Virus record (IMG/VR): IMGVR_UViG_3300037485_000922
Coordinates: 1 to 34,517 of that record
DNA length: 34,517 nucleotides
Origin: a virus
Reading direction: 5' to 3' (one strand)
In this document: one piece after another, positions 1 through 7,213 of the stretch
Numbering within the stretch: the stretch's first letter is position 1
How the letters are laid out: each line of letters opens with the position of its first letter
Notes under the pieces: model-generated
What the model was told of the DNA's origin: nothing
Seen by the model: the letters and a program-made list of their open reading frames with translations, nothing else
Databases searched by the model: none
Position numbers and translations under genes: made by a program

Positions 1-127
1 CCCGGCAGAACTGTTATGCCTGATACTACTGTTGTAAAGTCAAATGCTACTTCAGGATCAACCGGAATATTTGCAGTTGCAAGAGCAGTATTGTAAAGAG
101 TATAAAAAGTATCAAAGCTTCCTGTTG
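1..127. repeat. 127-bp terminal direct repeat, left copy
   Basis: The first 127 bases are identical to 34391-34517. The length equals a common assembler k-mer (127), so this is best read as the overlap left when a circular or circularly permuted genome is assembled, not as a biological terminal repeat. It lies inside a coding region that reads through the join in frame. Confidence 0.95.
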
Positions 128-923
128 AATCAAATGTCCTGATGTAAAATCTAATGTTTGCTGTTTCACCTGGGAACAAGTTATCAGTGCCATCCCAAAC
201 AAACCTGCCTTGAATTGAGACAGATGCATTCACTGTCCTTGTAAAGCTTGAATTGTTTTGAAAGACAACATTGCTATTAGTGAAAGCACTCCCTTGGGTA
301 TCAAATGATCCACTAAATGAGCCTTTAAAATCTGAGTTATCCCAAAATACTGGCACAACATTGACATAGAGAGGATAATCCCAACTGTATGGAGATGAGC
401 CAATAGGTGAATATTGAAGTCTTGATGTTTGCTCAGAGTAATTCCTTGCTGAGCCTGCCAAGAATAGTTCTTGCTTGTGCAATCTTATCTCACGCATGAC
501 CAATGGGTCAATTGTGTTGCCATTTAGGTCTCTTGTGCTGTAAAGGTCAATCTCTACATCCTGCCGAGCCTTAAACTGCTCCCTGAAGTTGTCATCAATA
601 ATTCCAACTGTTATCTCCCAGCTGTCTGTATCGCATACATTAAACTCCTCATAGATTGCGAGATTAAGCATGCCATCAAATTGATATGGCTCACCATTGT
701 ATCCTACATCTGAAGTGATTTGGATGGTTATCTCGGCATTGATGAAATATAAATCATAAAGAGACTTGATAAGTTTAGCCCCTTTGTCATAAAATTTGAC
801 CTCTGTCGAGAATGGTTGGTCTATGCCATGTGATTCCATCCTGATGGCTGTGAACTCAATGGCATCCCAGCCTATTGGTTCTTCTACCTCAGTGCCATTA
901 AGAAAAAAATTCCATCCTGCCAT
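1..923 (-). CDS. Distal tail structural protein, N-terminal part (gene crosses the circle join)
   Basis: The ATG is at 923-921 (protein begins MAGWNFFLNGTE) and the frame stays open to base 1, giving 307 residues. It continues in the same frame at 34390 and stops at 32941, for 790 residues in all. The N-terminal part is rich in beta-type sequence with a motif of alternating aromatic and charged residues and no signal peptide. It follows the tape measure in the transcript, which is where siphophages place the distal tail/baseplate protein; the role is inferred from position because I do not recognise a specific family. A terminator (938-971) lies just upstream, so this gene probably begins a new transcript. 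Confidence 0.8.
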   Translation of the reverse strand, partial: MAGWNFFLNGTEVEEPIGWDAIEFTAIRMESHGIDQPFSTEVKFYDKGAKLIKSLYDLYFINAEITIQITSDVGYNGEPYQFDGMLNLAIYEEFNVCDTDSWEITVGIIDDNFREQFKARQDVEIDLYSTRDLNGNTIDPLVMREIRLHKQELFLAGSARNYSEQTSRLQYSPIGSSPYSWDYPLYVNVVPVFWDNSDFKGSFSGSFDTQGSAFTNSNVVFQNNSSFTRTVNASVSIQGRFVWDGTDNLFPGETANIRFYIRTFDSTGSFDTFYTLYNTALATANIPVDPEVAFDFTTVVSGITVLP

Positions 924-927
924 GTCC

Positions 928-935
928 CAAAATTA
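928..935 (-). promoter_or_regulatory. Possible -7 promoter element before the distal tail gene
   Basis: The minus strand reads TAATTTTG, a match to the Bacteroidota -7 box TAnnTTTG, directly after the terminator that ends the tape-measure transcript. No TTTG lies 19-21 bases upstream, and the box is only four bases from the ATG, so a transcript from it would be nearly leaderless. Weak call. Confidence 0.3.
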
Positions 936-937
936 GC

Positions 938-971
938 CAAAAAAAAGGGATAGCAATGCCACCCCCTTTTC
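938..971 (-). terminator. Rho-independent terminator after the tape measure gene
   Basis: On the minus strand an A-tract and G-rich arm (AAAAGGGGGTGGC) pairs across a short ATT loop with GCTATCCC and then runs into eight T residues. It begins 19 bases after the tape-measure stop codon at 990. Stem, U-tract and place all fit an intrinsic terminator. Confidence 0.75.
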
Positions 972-989
972 ACTAATCTAAACCAAACA

Positions 990-3410
990 TTAATTCTCAG
1001 TCCTAAATCTATTGTTTAAAATTTTAGTTGTCCTCCTTGGTGTTCTGATGAACTTCTCAAAACCTTTTTCATCCATGTTTAGCTGAGTGATGGGTAAGCC
1101 TTTAAGGATGCTTCCAAGTTCATCCAGTTTGCCTATCATTGGACTGCCACTGCCTGCTTGCTTACCTGACTGCATACTGCCCCAATAGATTTCCTGCTTG
1201 CTTAGGGCATGGTTTGGAATTACATGCGAGCCTTTAGGTAAGTCCACTAATGTGGCAGTTGCCGGAGTGAAGTAAACTTTGCCTGATTCAGTTACTACTT
1301 TCTCAACTCCTCTTTCTCCAACCATTGCCTTACCTCCTTTGAAGGCTTTGCCCTTAGTACCTTCAGCAAACTCAGGCACAGGCTGAGCAAGTACAAAGCC
1401 AACCTGGGCAGCAGCAATTGCTGCAACTAAGGCAGCTAAAGGAGGCGCACTAACTGAATACTTGACAATCTCAGGAGCAGCAGAAAAAGCTATGTTGGCA
1501 ATAGATGATAGTTGTTCTGCTCTAAATTGCTTGAGTTTAATTTCTTTTTCCTCTGCTGCCCTTTGTTGCTCCAGTTCAGCAAGCTTTTGCTTGTTGCCAT
1601 CTGCAAGCCTGACTTCCTCCTCATATCGTTTGCCAATTGATGAGAGTTCTTTGTTTAATCCTTGTTGGTATAAATCAAATGAACCTTGAACAATTGTTTG
1701 AGTGAGTTCAAGTGCTTTATCTTTAATGGCTTGTTTTTGTTCTTCTTGTTTTTTTAACCTGTCTAATTCTAACTCATGCATGGCTTGTGTTTTATCCATG
1801 CGCTGTTTCATGTCTTTATCTAAAGCATCTTGACCTTTCTTATAATTCTTATCGGTTTCAGTTCTAAGATAATCAAGCCCATCTTTATTCTTTAGTTTCA
1901 TTGCTTCAGTAGCATCATCAAGGTTCTTTATTGCCTTGTCCTTTTGCAGTTCAGCAACTTTTACTTCTTTTTGAGTTAAGCCTATATTCTTAGTACTGTA
2001 TTCTGCCTTTAGGTTGTAAACTCCTTCAGCATAAACCCTCTCAGCCCCGAATTCACCTAATTTCTCCCCTCTGATCTGAGCCATTAGGATTTGCTGCTGC
2101 TTTTCTAACTCAAGAAGTTTCATCCTTGCATCATACTGAGCCTTGATTTGTTTTTCAGTTTCTTTATCTACTTGAACATTTTTATTTTTTTCATCATATA
2201 GTTTAGTAAAAACATCAAGGTTTAATTGATATCCTTTTAAAATCTTTTCTTGATCGCTTATTTGTTGAGCAGTAACAGTTCTTGAAGTTGTTATTGTTTG
2301 CTGCTGAATGTCATCATATTCAGACCCAGCTGCCCGATACTCTTCTCTTAATACTTCTGCTGCATGACTTTCCTCAGCATAAGTCTTTTTAAGTGCATCA
2401 AGTCTTTCTTTAAGGCTTTTAACGGTATTGGCTGTATTTTTTATACCATTAGCAAGTGCTTCAGGGCTTGCTTTGCTAAACCTTTCATAAATCTTATTGA
2501 ATTCTTCTCCAGCTTGTTTAATCTGCTTACCACCAAATAGGTCATTAAGTTGATTCAAGAATGAAGAAGTCAATCCAAGTGCTTTTTGATAAATTGGAGC
2601 AAGGTTAGTTCCTATTGTATTTAAAAATGTATCCCATGAATCTCCAAGATTGCTAATCTGACCTCCTAATGTTTCAGATATAGCAGCCATTGAGCCACTT
2701 ACACCTTGCAAATCACCCAATGAAACTAAGTATTCTCTAATTGCATCATTGGTAAATTTAGTTTGAGTCTGAATGCCTTTAAAAGTAAAAGTAACCTGGT
2801 CGCCTGCTTTGCTGGCTCTAATGCCAAACTCCTTAAGCCTTTCAAATTCGCCAGTCTGAGCATCAATAATTGCCTCGGCTAATTGGTCAAATCCTTTGCC
2901 TGTTGATGATGCTAAGTCTCCAAGCTTTCTCAGTTGTGCTGTTGTTGGAGTAAATCCTTGATTGGCAAGTTTTACAAATGATGCAGTTAGTTCTTGAACA
3001 CTGAAAGGAGTTTGTGAAGCAAATTCTTGAATCTTAGTCATTGCTCCTGCTGCTGCACTTCTGCTTCCAAGTGTGTTAGTAAGAACAGCAGATAATTTTT
3101 GAAACTCAGCAGTAACAGCAATTACTTCTTTGGCAAATCCAATGACCTTGTCAGCAGCAAAAATGCCAGCTATAACAGGAGCAACTTTAGAGGCAATTTG
3201 CCCCATGCTTCCCATTGCATCACCACTGTCTTTTCCCGCCTTCTTAGCTTTATCTCCTAAATCATCAAACTGCTTTTTAAGAGCAGACAATTCTTTCAGC
3301 ATTGCCCTTTCTTCAGCAGTAATCTTATCAAATTGAGAAGTAGCTTCTTGAAGTTTACTCAGGTCAATGTCATACCTGATTTTTATATCATTGGTCGAAA
3401 TGGTTGCCAT
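990..3410 (-). CDS. Tail tape measure protein
   Basis: 806 residues. The protein sets tail length and sits inside the tail tube before DNA ejection. The N-terminal 60 residues are a charged coiled coil; residues about 60-290 resemble the TP901-type tape-measure core, with long Ala/Gly/Thr-rich helices; about 320-640 is almost continuous Lys/Glu/Gln-rich coiled coil; a hydrophobic Ala-rich stretch follows near residues 655-685. It is the longest coiled-coil gene in the genome and is flanked by small tail-assembly candidates upstream and a distal tail gene downstream, the standard siphophage order. By the 0.15 nm per residue rule the tail would be about 120 nm. It is transcribed alone: terminators lie on both sides and a -7 box precedes it. 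Confidence 0.93.
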   Translation of the reverse strand: MATISTNDIKIRYDIDLSKLQEATSQFDKITAEERAMLKELSALKKQFDDLGDKAKKAGKDSGDAMGSMGQIASKVAPVIAGIFAADKVIGFAKEVIAVTAEFQKLSAVLTNTLGSRSAAAGAMTKIQEFASQTPFSVQELTASFVKLANQGFTPTTAQLRKLGDLASSTGKGFDQLAEAIIDAQTGEFERLKEFGIRASKAGDQVTFTFKGIQTQTKFTNDAIREYLVSLGDLQGVSGSMAAISETLGGQISNLGDSWDTFLNTIGTNLAPIYQKALGLTSSFLNQLNDLFGGKQIKQAGEEFNKIYERFSKASPEALANGIKNTANTVKSLKERLDALKKTYAEESHAAEVLREEYRAAGSEYDDIQQQTITTSRTVTAQQISDQEKILKGYQLNLDVFTKLYDEKNKNVQVDKETEKQIKAQYDARMKLLELEKQQQILMAQIRGEKLGEFGAERVYAEGVYNLKAEYSTKNIGLTQKEVKVAELQKDKAIKNLDDATEAMKLKNKDGLDYLRTETDKNYKKGQDALDKDMKQRMDKTQAMHELELDRLKKQEEQKQAIKDKALELTQTIVQGSFDLYQQGLNKELSSIGKRYEEEVRLADGNKQKLAELEQQRAAEEKEIKLKQFRAEQLSSIANIAFSAAPEIVKYSVSAPPLAALVAAIAAAQVGFVLAQPVPEFAEGTKGKAFKGGKAMVGERGVEKVVTESGKVYFTPATATLVDLPKGSHVIPNHALSKQEIYWGSMQSGKQAGSGSPMIGKLDELGSILKGLPITQLNMDEKGFEKFIRTPRRTTKILNNRFRTEN

Positions 3411-3426
3411 GTTCTTCTATTTCTCG

Positions 3427-3434
3427 CAAAGTTA
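3427..3434 (-). promoter_or_regulatory. Promoter -7 box for the tape measure gene
   Basis: The minus strand reads TAACTTTG followed by C, matching TTAnnTTTGC seen at other gene starts here. It lies 16 bases before the ATG at 3410, with a purine-rich AGAAGAA between. No clear TTTG is found at the -33 spacing. Because a terminator sits immediately upstream, the gene needs its own promoter, which supports the call. Confidence 0.5.
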
Positions 3435-3435
3435 A

Positions 3436-3463
3436 TATAAAAAGCCCCCCAATTTGGGAGGCT
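3436..3463 (-). terminator. Rho-independent terminator between tail-assembly and tape measure genes
   Basis: On the minus strand AGCCTCCC, loop AAATT, GGGGGGCT forms an 8-bp stem (one G-U), followed by TTTTT. It lies 86 bases after the stop codon at 3549 and ends the long replication/terminase transcript. A second small inverted repeat (AAGTCT-AAA-AGACTT, 3508-3522) with a T9 run 13 bases later precedes it and may be a weaker stop. Confidence 0.8.
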
Positions 3464-3548
3464 CTTTGTCTGTAAAACGAAACACAAAAAAAAATGCCCT
3501 ACTTATTAAGTCTTTTAGACTTCTGTTCAGTTATCCAAGTCGAATATA

Positions 3549-4301
3549 TTAGATAGTATTCATAGATTGGCCTTTCGACCAAGAATTTAGCTCGGTAAGC
3601 ATCTCCACCTGCGATTCTAAGGACTTCAGCAAATCGCTGTCTGTGCTGTCTGATAATTGAAGTCCAATAATGTGCTTCAGGTTGTTTAGGCTTTGGAGAG
3701 TTTCTGCTTGCAAATAGGTCGGAAAATTCATGCTGTATTCTGTCAAAGAGGGCAGATAAGCGTACTCCGGCAGATTCAAAAAAAAACCTTCTACATCATT
3801 TGACTTCATCCAATGCTCAAGCTTCTGCTTGTTGTATGGGTACTGGTAATCAAGTGGATTTTCAACCTCATCAAAGTAAACAACTGTCGCAAGCTTCAAC
3901 TGCCTGAGCAGGCTCACAGACATTTCCATCTGCTCCTTGAGCCTTGAGGCCATCACACCTATCTCATAAAGCTTCTTATCATCCTTCTTCTTCTTGTCCA
4001 TCAGAAGATTGATTAGGCCGTTGTTCCAGCCTCTTAGATAGTCAGGATTAATCTGCCATAATTCCTCGGTGAATATATCCCTTGCAGCTACTGCCCTTTG
4101 AAATGGCACATTGACCTCAGATACGAATTTAAAGTATTTGATACCTCCACTTGTGAAGGCATACTCAATTTGATCCCATCTGTCCTTTGGTGCTACTCCC
4201 CTGTAAAGTATTCTGCTACTTTCTGCCCGAATAGCATCTTCTTTTGCCACTTGTTGAGCAGGAGGAGGAACAGATGATTTACTCCTAAAAAAATTGAACA
4301 T
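3549..4301 (-). CDS. Probable tail-assembly protein upstream of the tape measure
   Basis: 250 residues, mostly helical, soluble, with a Lys/Asp-rich patch near residue 100. I do not recognise the family. Its place directly before the tape measure is where siphophages keep the two tail-assembly chaperones, often linked by a -1 frameshift. The first codons (M F N F F R) contain a run of seven T residues, and the upstream membrane-type ORF overlaps it by 109 bp in the +1 frame; the overlap contains a T TTT TTA heptamer in the upstream frame. It could be a stand-alone protein, the downstream half of a frameshift product, or both. Confidence 0.75.
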   Translation of the reverse strand: MFNFFRSKSSVPPPAQQVAKEDAIRAESSRILYRGVAPKDRWDQIEYAFTSGGIKYFKFVSEVNVPFQRAVAARDIFTEELWQINPDYLRGWNNGLINLLMDKKKKDDKKLYEIGVMASRLKEQMEMSVSLLRQLKLATVVYFDEVENPLDYQYPYNKQKLEHWMKSNDVEGFFLNLPEYAYLPSLTEYSMNFPTYLQAETLQSLNNLKHIIGLQLSDSTDSDLLKSLESQVEMLTELNSWSKGQSMNTI

Positions 4302-4582
4302 AGATAGAATGGTTGGTTAAAGATTAGACAAGAGATAACCAGGAACTGCCAAGCCCCTGAGCAGAATGGGCATTCACCAAGTGGCTTTGCCCACAAAGTC
4401 GGCAACTTCTGAATTTGGGACAGATACCATTGCCCAAGAGGATGGTCGTCCAGCAGATAATCCAAGAACAAGGAAAAAGCTGCACTGATCAGAGCAATCA
4501 GAGTCAAATTCAGAAGGCTTAGGCAATTCAATAAGGCAACAGCCTCTGCGCTTGCCTCCACAATTAGCAACAAGTTCATCAT
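4193..4582 (-). CDS. Small two-segment membrane protein with CPFC motif
   Basis: 129 residues. Two hydrophobic stretches are visible, about residues 17-45 and 78-105. Between them is GECPFCSGAW, a Cys-x-x-Cys motif next to the second segment, similar in layout to DUF1360-type membrane proteins that carry a C-P-x-C-x-G-x-W motif. Function unknown. The ATG at 4582 overlaps the stop of the 137-residue gene (TGATG), typical of translational coupling. Its 3' end overlaps the next gene by 109 bp, unusually long for this genome, and holds a slippery heptamer at 4286-4292. Confidence 0.6.
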   Translation of the reverse strand: MMNLLLIVEASAEAVALLNCLSLLNLTLIALISAAFSLFLDYLLDDHPLGQWYLSQIQKLPTLWAKPLGECPFCSGAWQFLVISCLIFNQPFYLCSIFLGVNHLFLLLLNKWQKKMLFGQKVAEYFTGE

Positions 4583-4586
4583 ACAT
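4374..4586 (-). CDS. Alternative ORF nested in the membrane-protein gene
   Basis: 70 residues in another frame, starting at an ATG four bases before that of the 129-residue ORF. The first 40 residues are Cys-rich and acidic (CGGKRRGCC, then FDSDCSDQC) and look more protein-like than a chance reading, while the last 28 look random. It may be a real overlapping gene, or the shadow of the membrane-protein frame. I cannot decide from composition alone. Confidence 0.3.
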   Translation of the reverse strand: MYDELVANCGGKRRGCCLIELPKPSEFDSDCSDQCSFFLVLGLSAGRPSSWAMVSVPNSEVADFVGKATW

Positions 4587-4992
4587 AGTAAGGATCAGGG
4601 ATTAAGTCGGTGAAGATATTTAAAAAGACCTCATTGATGCCTTCGCCATTGGTGTAGGTTTGGGCAAATGAGAAGCAAATGCTTGAGTAGATTAAGCCAT
4701 CAACAGCAGTGAACTCATAAACCTTATTATTGGTGGGATTTATGAACTCTAACTCATATTGGCCTGCATAAGGATTGAAAAAGCCATCAGGACAGCCTGC
4801 TAAATCTATCTCAACATAGCCTAAGTAGTCAATCTGAAGAAGCTGACTGATTCGAGCATTCATGCCTGGCTTGTTGATGTTCAGGATGATTTCACTCTCC
4901 GGATAAGAAGGAGGCACAAGCACCAAGAAAGCATCAGGGCAACTGTTGAGAGGCTCACAGGCTTTGAAACAATTATTGCAGCATTGTGCCAT
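4579..4992 (-). CDS. Hypothetical phage protein, Cys-rich N-terminus
   Basis: 137 residues. The N-terminus carries CCNNCFKAC and one more Cys by residue 18, which could bind metal; the rest is beta-rich with many Asn, Tyr and Gly, as in small virion proteins. It overlaps the end of the large terminase gene by 20 bases and precedes the tail-assembly candidates, so a neck or tail role is plausible but inferred from place only. I do not recognise the family. Confidence 0.7.
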   Translation of the reverse strand: MAQCCNNCFKACEPLNSCPDAFLVLVPPSYPESEIILNINKPGMNARISQLLQIDYLGYVEIDLAGCPDGFFNPYAGQYELEFINPTNNKVYEFTAVDGLIYSSICFSFAQTYTNGEGINEVFLNIFTDLIPDPYYV

Positions 4993-6307
4993 ACTTTTCG
5001 AGATTGAAGTTGCTTGTTATCTCTGCAAAATTAGAGAAAATAAAATAACGGAAGGCATCTAATGCGTGAGACTTATCCGGGTTCTTATTCTTCCATGGGT
5101 CGAGGCTTCCCTGCCTGCTTACCTTAGCTTCCTTTAGGTCAATTACTAACTCATCACACCTCTTGCCACTGATTTGAACCTTGGCCTTCTGAAGCACTAA
5201 GATGGTCACAAGCCTGCTTGCTATGTGGCTTGGGTTAGCCCTTGGTACTTGAATCTGAATGTCAGAGATGCCAAGATAATTCTTGATGAGAGCATAAGCA
5301 CTGATATTGTCCTGAGTAAATGCGTTTCTGCTTGCACCGGATGCATCACCGTTGATTATGTAAGTCATGTCAGGAAACTCTTGCTTTATTATTTGGCATA
5401 AGCCTGCAAGATCACCAACCCTGTAAACCTTGATGACATTGATTGTGGCATAAAATAGACCTTCCTCTGAGTTCTTGATGTACTGACTTACAACGCAAGT
5501 ATTAGTGACATTGAAGTCAAAGGCAAGATAGAGATTGTGACCAGGAGAGGCTTTGATGTAGCCTTGGTAAACATGCTTGCTGAAGTCGAATGAAGTGGCA
5601 AACAAGCTTTCTCTGTCCCAAATGCCCCACTGCCCCAAGGCATAAACTTCATAGTAAGTTTGGCTTACTTCCTTGAGTGCCTCCATCCTAACTGGGTACT
5701 GTTCATCAAGAAAGTCAAGTGCATCAAGGTAAGTTCCGTGAAGCCTAAGCACATCATCTGCCTCCTTTGCTGGCACATCATCAAAGAATCTCTTTTTTAT
5801 CCAATGGCTATCTGACACCGGATTAAAAGTTAAGAAGAATCTCTTAGGATGGTCTGACTTGCCCCGAAGTCTTAGTGTTATTTGCGTGAAGTCCTCAAGT
5901 GTTAATTCTGTTGCCTCCTCAATCCAAATGTACTTGGCTTGACTCAAGGACTTCAGCTTCTCAGGATCATCACAGCCAAGAAAAACAATCTTATTGCCTC
6001 CTGATTGAATCTCAAGGTAACCAGTCTTAACTCGGCATAGCTTATTTAAGCCCCATTCAGTTATCTTGTTTTGAAAGTCAGCAAACACTGAGTTTCTCAA
6101 GGTTGAGGCCACTTTGCGGATAACAAAGTAAGTCTGAAACTGATTGGCCTTGTGGTCGCATATCTCAGCCAGCAATAGCTGAATCATTGTCTGACTCTTG
6201 CCTGATCCTGCCCCACCCCAAAGGATGTTGTAGGTCTTTGGGTCAGTTACTGCATCAAGATACTTAGGCTGCCATAAGTCAGCATCTGACAAGTCAAGCT
6301 TAGCCAA
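4973..6307 (-). CDS. terL: Terminase large subunit
   Basis: 444 residues, normal length for the family. It is the ATP-driven packaging motor and nuclease that cuts and fills DNA into procapsids through the portal. Walker A is GGAGSGKS at residues 31-38, Walker B is YIWIEE at 126-131 with the catalytic Glu, and the C-terminal RNase H-like nuclease shows acidic residues in AFDFN, NGDASG and SHALDAFRY. It overlaps the small subunit by 8 bp, so the two are co-translated. The gene lies about 20 kb from the portal gene, unlike the usual terL-portal adjacency. Confidence 0.96.
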   Translation of the reverse strand: MAKLDLSDADLWQPKYLDAVTDPKTYNILWGGAGSGKSQTMIQLLLAEICDHKANQFQTYFVIRKVASTLRNSVFADFQNKITEWGLNKLCRVKTGYLEIQSGGNKIVFLGCDDPEKLKSLSQAKYIWIEEATELTLEDFTQITLRLRGKSDHPKRFFLTFNPVSDSHWIKKRFFDDVPAKEADDVLRLHGTYLDALDFLDEQYPVRMEALKEVSQTYYEVYALGQWGIWDRESLFATSFDFSKHVYQGYIKASPGHNLYLAFDFNVTNTCVVSQYIKNSEEGLFYATINVIKVYRVGDLAGLCQIIKQEFPDMTYIINGDASGASRNAFTQDNISAYALIKNYLGISDIQIQVPRANPSHIASRLVTILVLQKAKVQISGKRCDELVIDLKEAKVSRQGSLDPWKNKNPDKSHALDAFRYFIFSNFAEITSNFNLEKYGTMLQ

Positions 6308-6770
6308 CTCTCTCCTCCGATTTTCTCTTCTTGAGACTTGTAGGCTTTATAACCTCACTGACCTGCATATTCACTTGCTCCTGGTTCATCAAGCCTAAGT
6401 CCCTTGCAATGATGTTGTGATTGAAGAAGCCACTTGCAGCCCCTTCCAGCTTGCTTGTGTAGATTGCCTGCTCTATGCGTGTAAAGACCTTAGCGAAATC
6501 TTGACTTTTATTCTTATAGACTGATAATGTTCCCCATGAGGCAAAGCCACAAGCAAGAGCAAAACCATCTTTTGTAAGCAGTCGCATCTTTGGCAATCTA
6601 ACCTCTGTCGCATCCTTTCCTCTGAAATCTACCTCGATAAGTGGAGTCTCTTCTGCCCACTGAACATACTGTTCAAAGTTCTCAAGTATCTCTTCAGGTG
6701 TTTTAAATTTACCATCAAGGCCATGCTTAAGCCTTAACATCCAACATTGATTTCCTTTTGGTGCTGCCAT
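6300..6770 (-). CDS. terS: Terminase small subunit, P22 gp3-like
   Basis: 156 residues. Small terminase recognises the packaging start and hands DNA to the large subunit. The N-terminus MAAPKGN, the block PKMRLLT and the C-terminal EGAASGFFNHNIIARDLGL match my memory of P22 gp3 (GP3_package family) closely in order and spacing. P22 gp3 starts headful packaging at a pac site inside its own gene; the same here would yield circularly permuted virion DNA, consistent with the circular assembly. Confidence 0.88.
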   Translation of the reverse strand: MAAPKGNQCWMLRLKHGLDGKFKTPEEILENFEQYVQWAEETPLIEVDFRGKDATEVRLPKMRLLTKDGFALACGFASWGTLSVYKNKSQDFAKVFTRIEQAIYTSKLEGAASGFFNHNIIARDLGLMNQEQVNMQVSEVIKPTSLKKRKSEERVG

Positions 6771-6807
6771 AATTTGTACCGGCCTTTCAGCCTTAATTTG
6801 TGGTTGA

Positions 6808-6954
6808 TTATTTCATTTTTTTAGCTGTCTTCTTGGCCTTCTTAGCCACAGAGAGAGCAATTGCTACGGCTTGCTTCTGAGGCTTGCCGGACTTCATTTC
6901 TGTCTTTATGTTCTTGCTAATGGTCTTAGCTGAATATCCCTTTTTTAATGGCAT
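6808..6954 (-). CDS. Small basic phage protein (48 aa)
   Basis: 48 residues, start ATG at 6954 and stop TAA at 6810-6808. It begins MPLKKGYS and contains GKPQKQAVAIA followed by a Lys-rich tail. This pattern (a lysine-rich head, a Lys-Pro-Gln-Lys-Gln-Ala-Val-Ala-Ile-Ala core, a basic tail) recurs in many phage genomes as a tiny protein of unknown role; nucleic-acid binding is a guess from charge. It sits between the helicase module and the terminase, with a -7 box just upstream. Confidence 0.8.
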   Translation of the reverse strand: MPLKKGYSAKTISKNIKTEMKSGKPQKQAVAIALSVAKKAKKTAKKMK

Positions 6955-6967
6955 AGCTTTAAATAGT

Positions 6968-7213
6968 TTACTGCAAAGGTAAGTGTTTTAGAATTGACTC
7001 ATAGAGGTCAAGTTGATTCTGCCATCTTGATTGGTAACCAGGTGCAGGATTTGCATCAAGTTTGGCTCTTAGTTGCTTGCACTTGCGATTGAGTAAGAAT
7101 CTGATGTCTTGGACTGTCATCTCTTGTTTGGGTTGGAAGTAAAACAAATCATTCTCATAGGTTGCAATGCCTTCCCACATAGAAGGCACTTGGCTGATGT
7201 TGATGTTATTCAT
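6968..7213 (-). CDS. Hypothetical protein in the replication operon
   Basis: 81 residues, soluble and helical, with no motif I recognise. It overlaps the end of the DnaB gene by 8 bp and is the last gene before the terminase block. The overlap makes co-translation with the helicase likely; a helicase accessory role is only a guess. Confidence 0.7.
   Translation of the reverse strand: MNNINISQVPSMWEGIATYENDLFYFQPKQEMTVQDIRFLLNRKCKQLRAKLDANPAPGYQSRWQNQLDLYESILKHLPLQ
6974..6981 (-). promoter_or_regulatory. Promoter -7 box before the small basic protein and terminase genes
   Basis: The minus strand reads TTACCTTTGC, matching the TTAnnTTTGC consensus found at other starts in this genome. It lies 19 bases upstream of the ATG at 6954 and inside the end of the 81-residue gene. 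No TTTG is seen at the -33 distance. It may give the terminase genes a transcript separate from the replication genes. Confidence 0.4.

Noticed and set aside
1-127. True direct terminal repeats of a virion chromosome
   Set aside because: The length equals a standard assembly k-mer and the overlap falls inside a gene that continues in frame; P22-like terminase also argues for permuted ends.
1462-3336. Plus-strand ORFs inside the tape measure gene
   Set aside because: Ser/Ala/Leu-rich readings typical of the antisense of coiled-coil coding DNA, without leaders.
3495-3557. 20-residue plus-strand peptide after an A-run in the gap before the tape measure
   Set aside because: Very short, runs into the opposite gene end, and the A-run is better explained as part of a minus-strand stop region.
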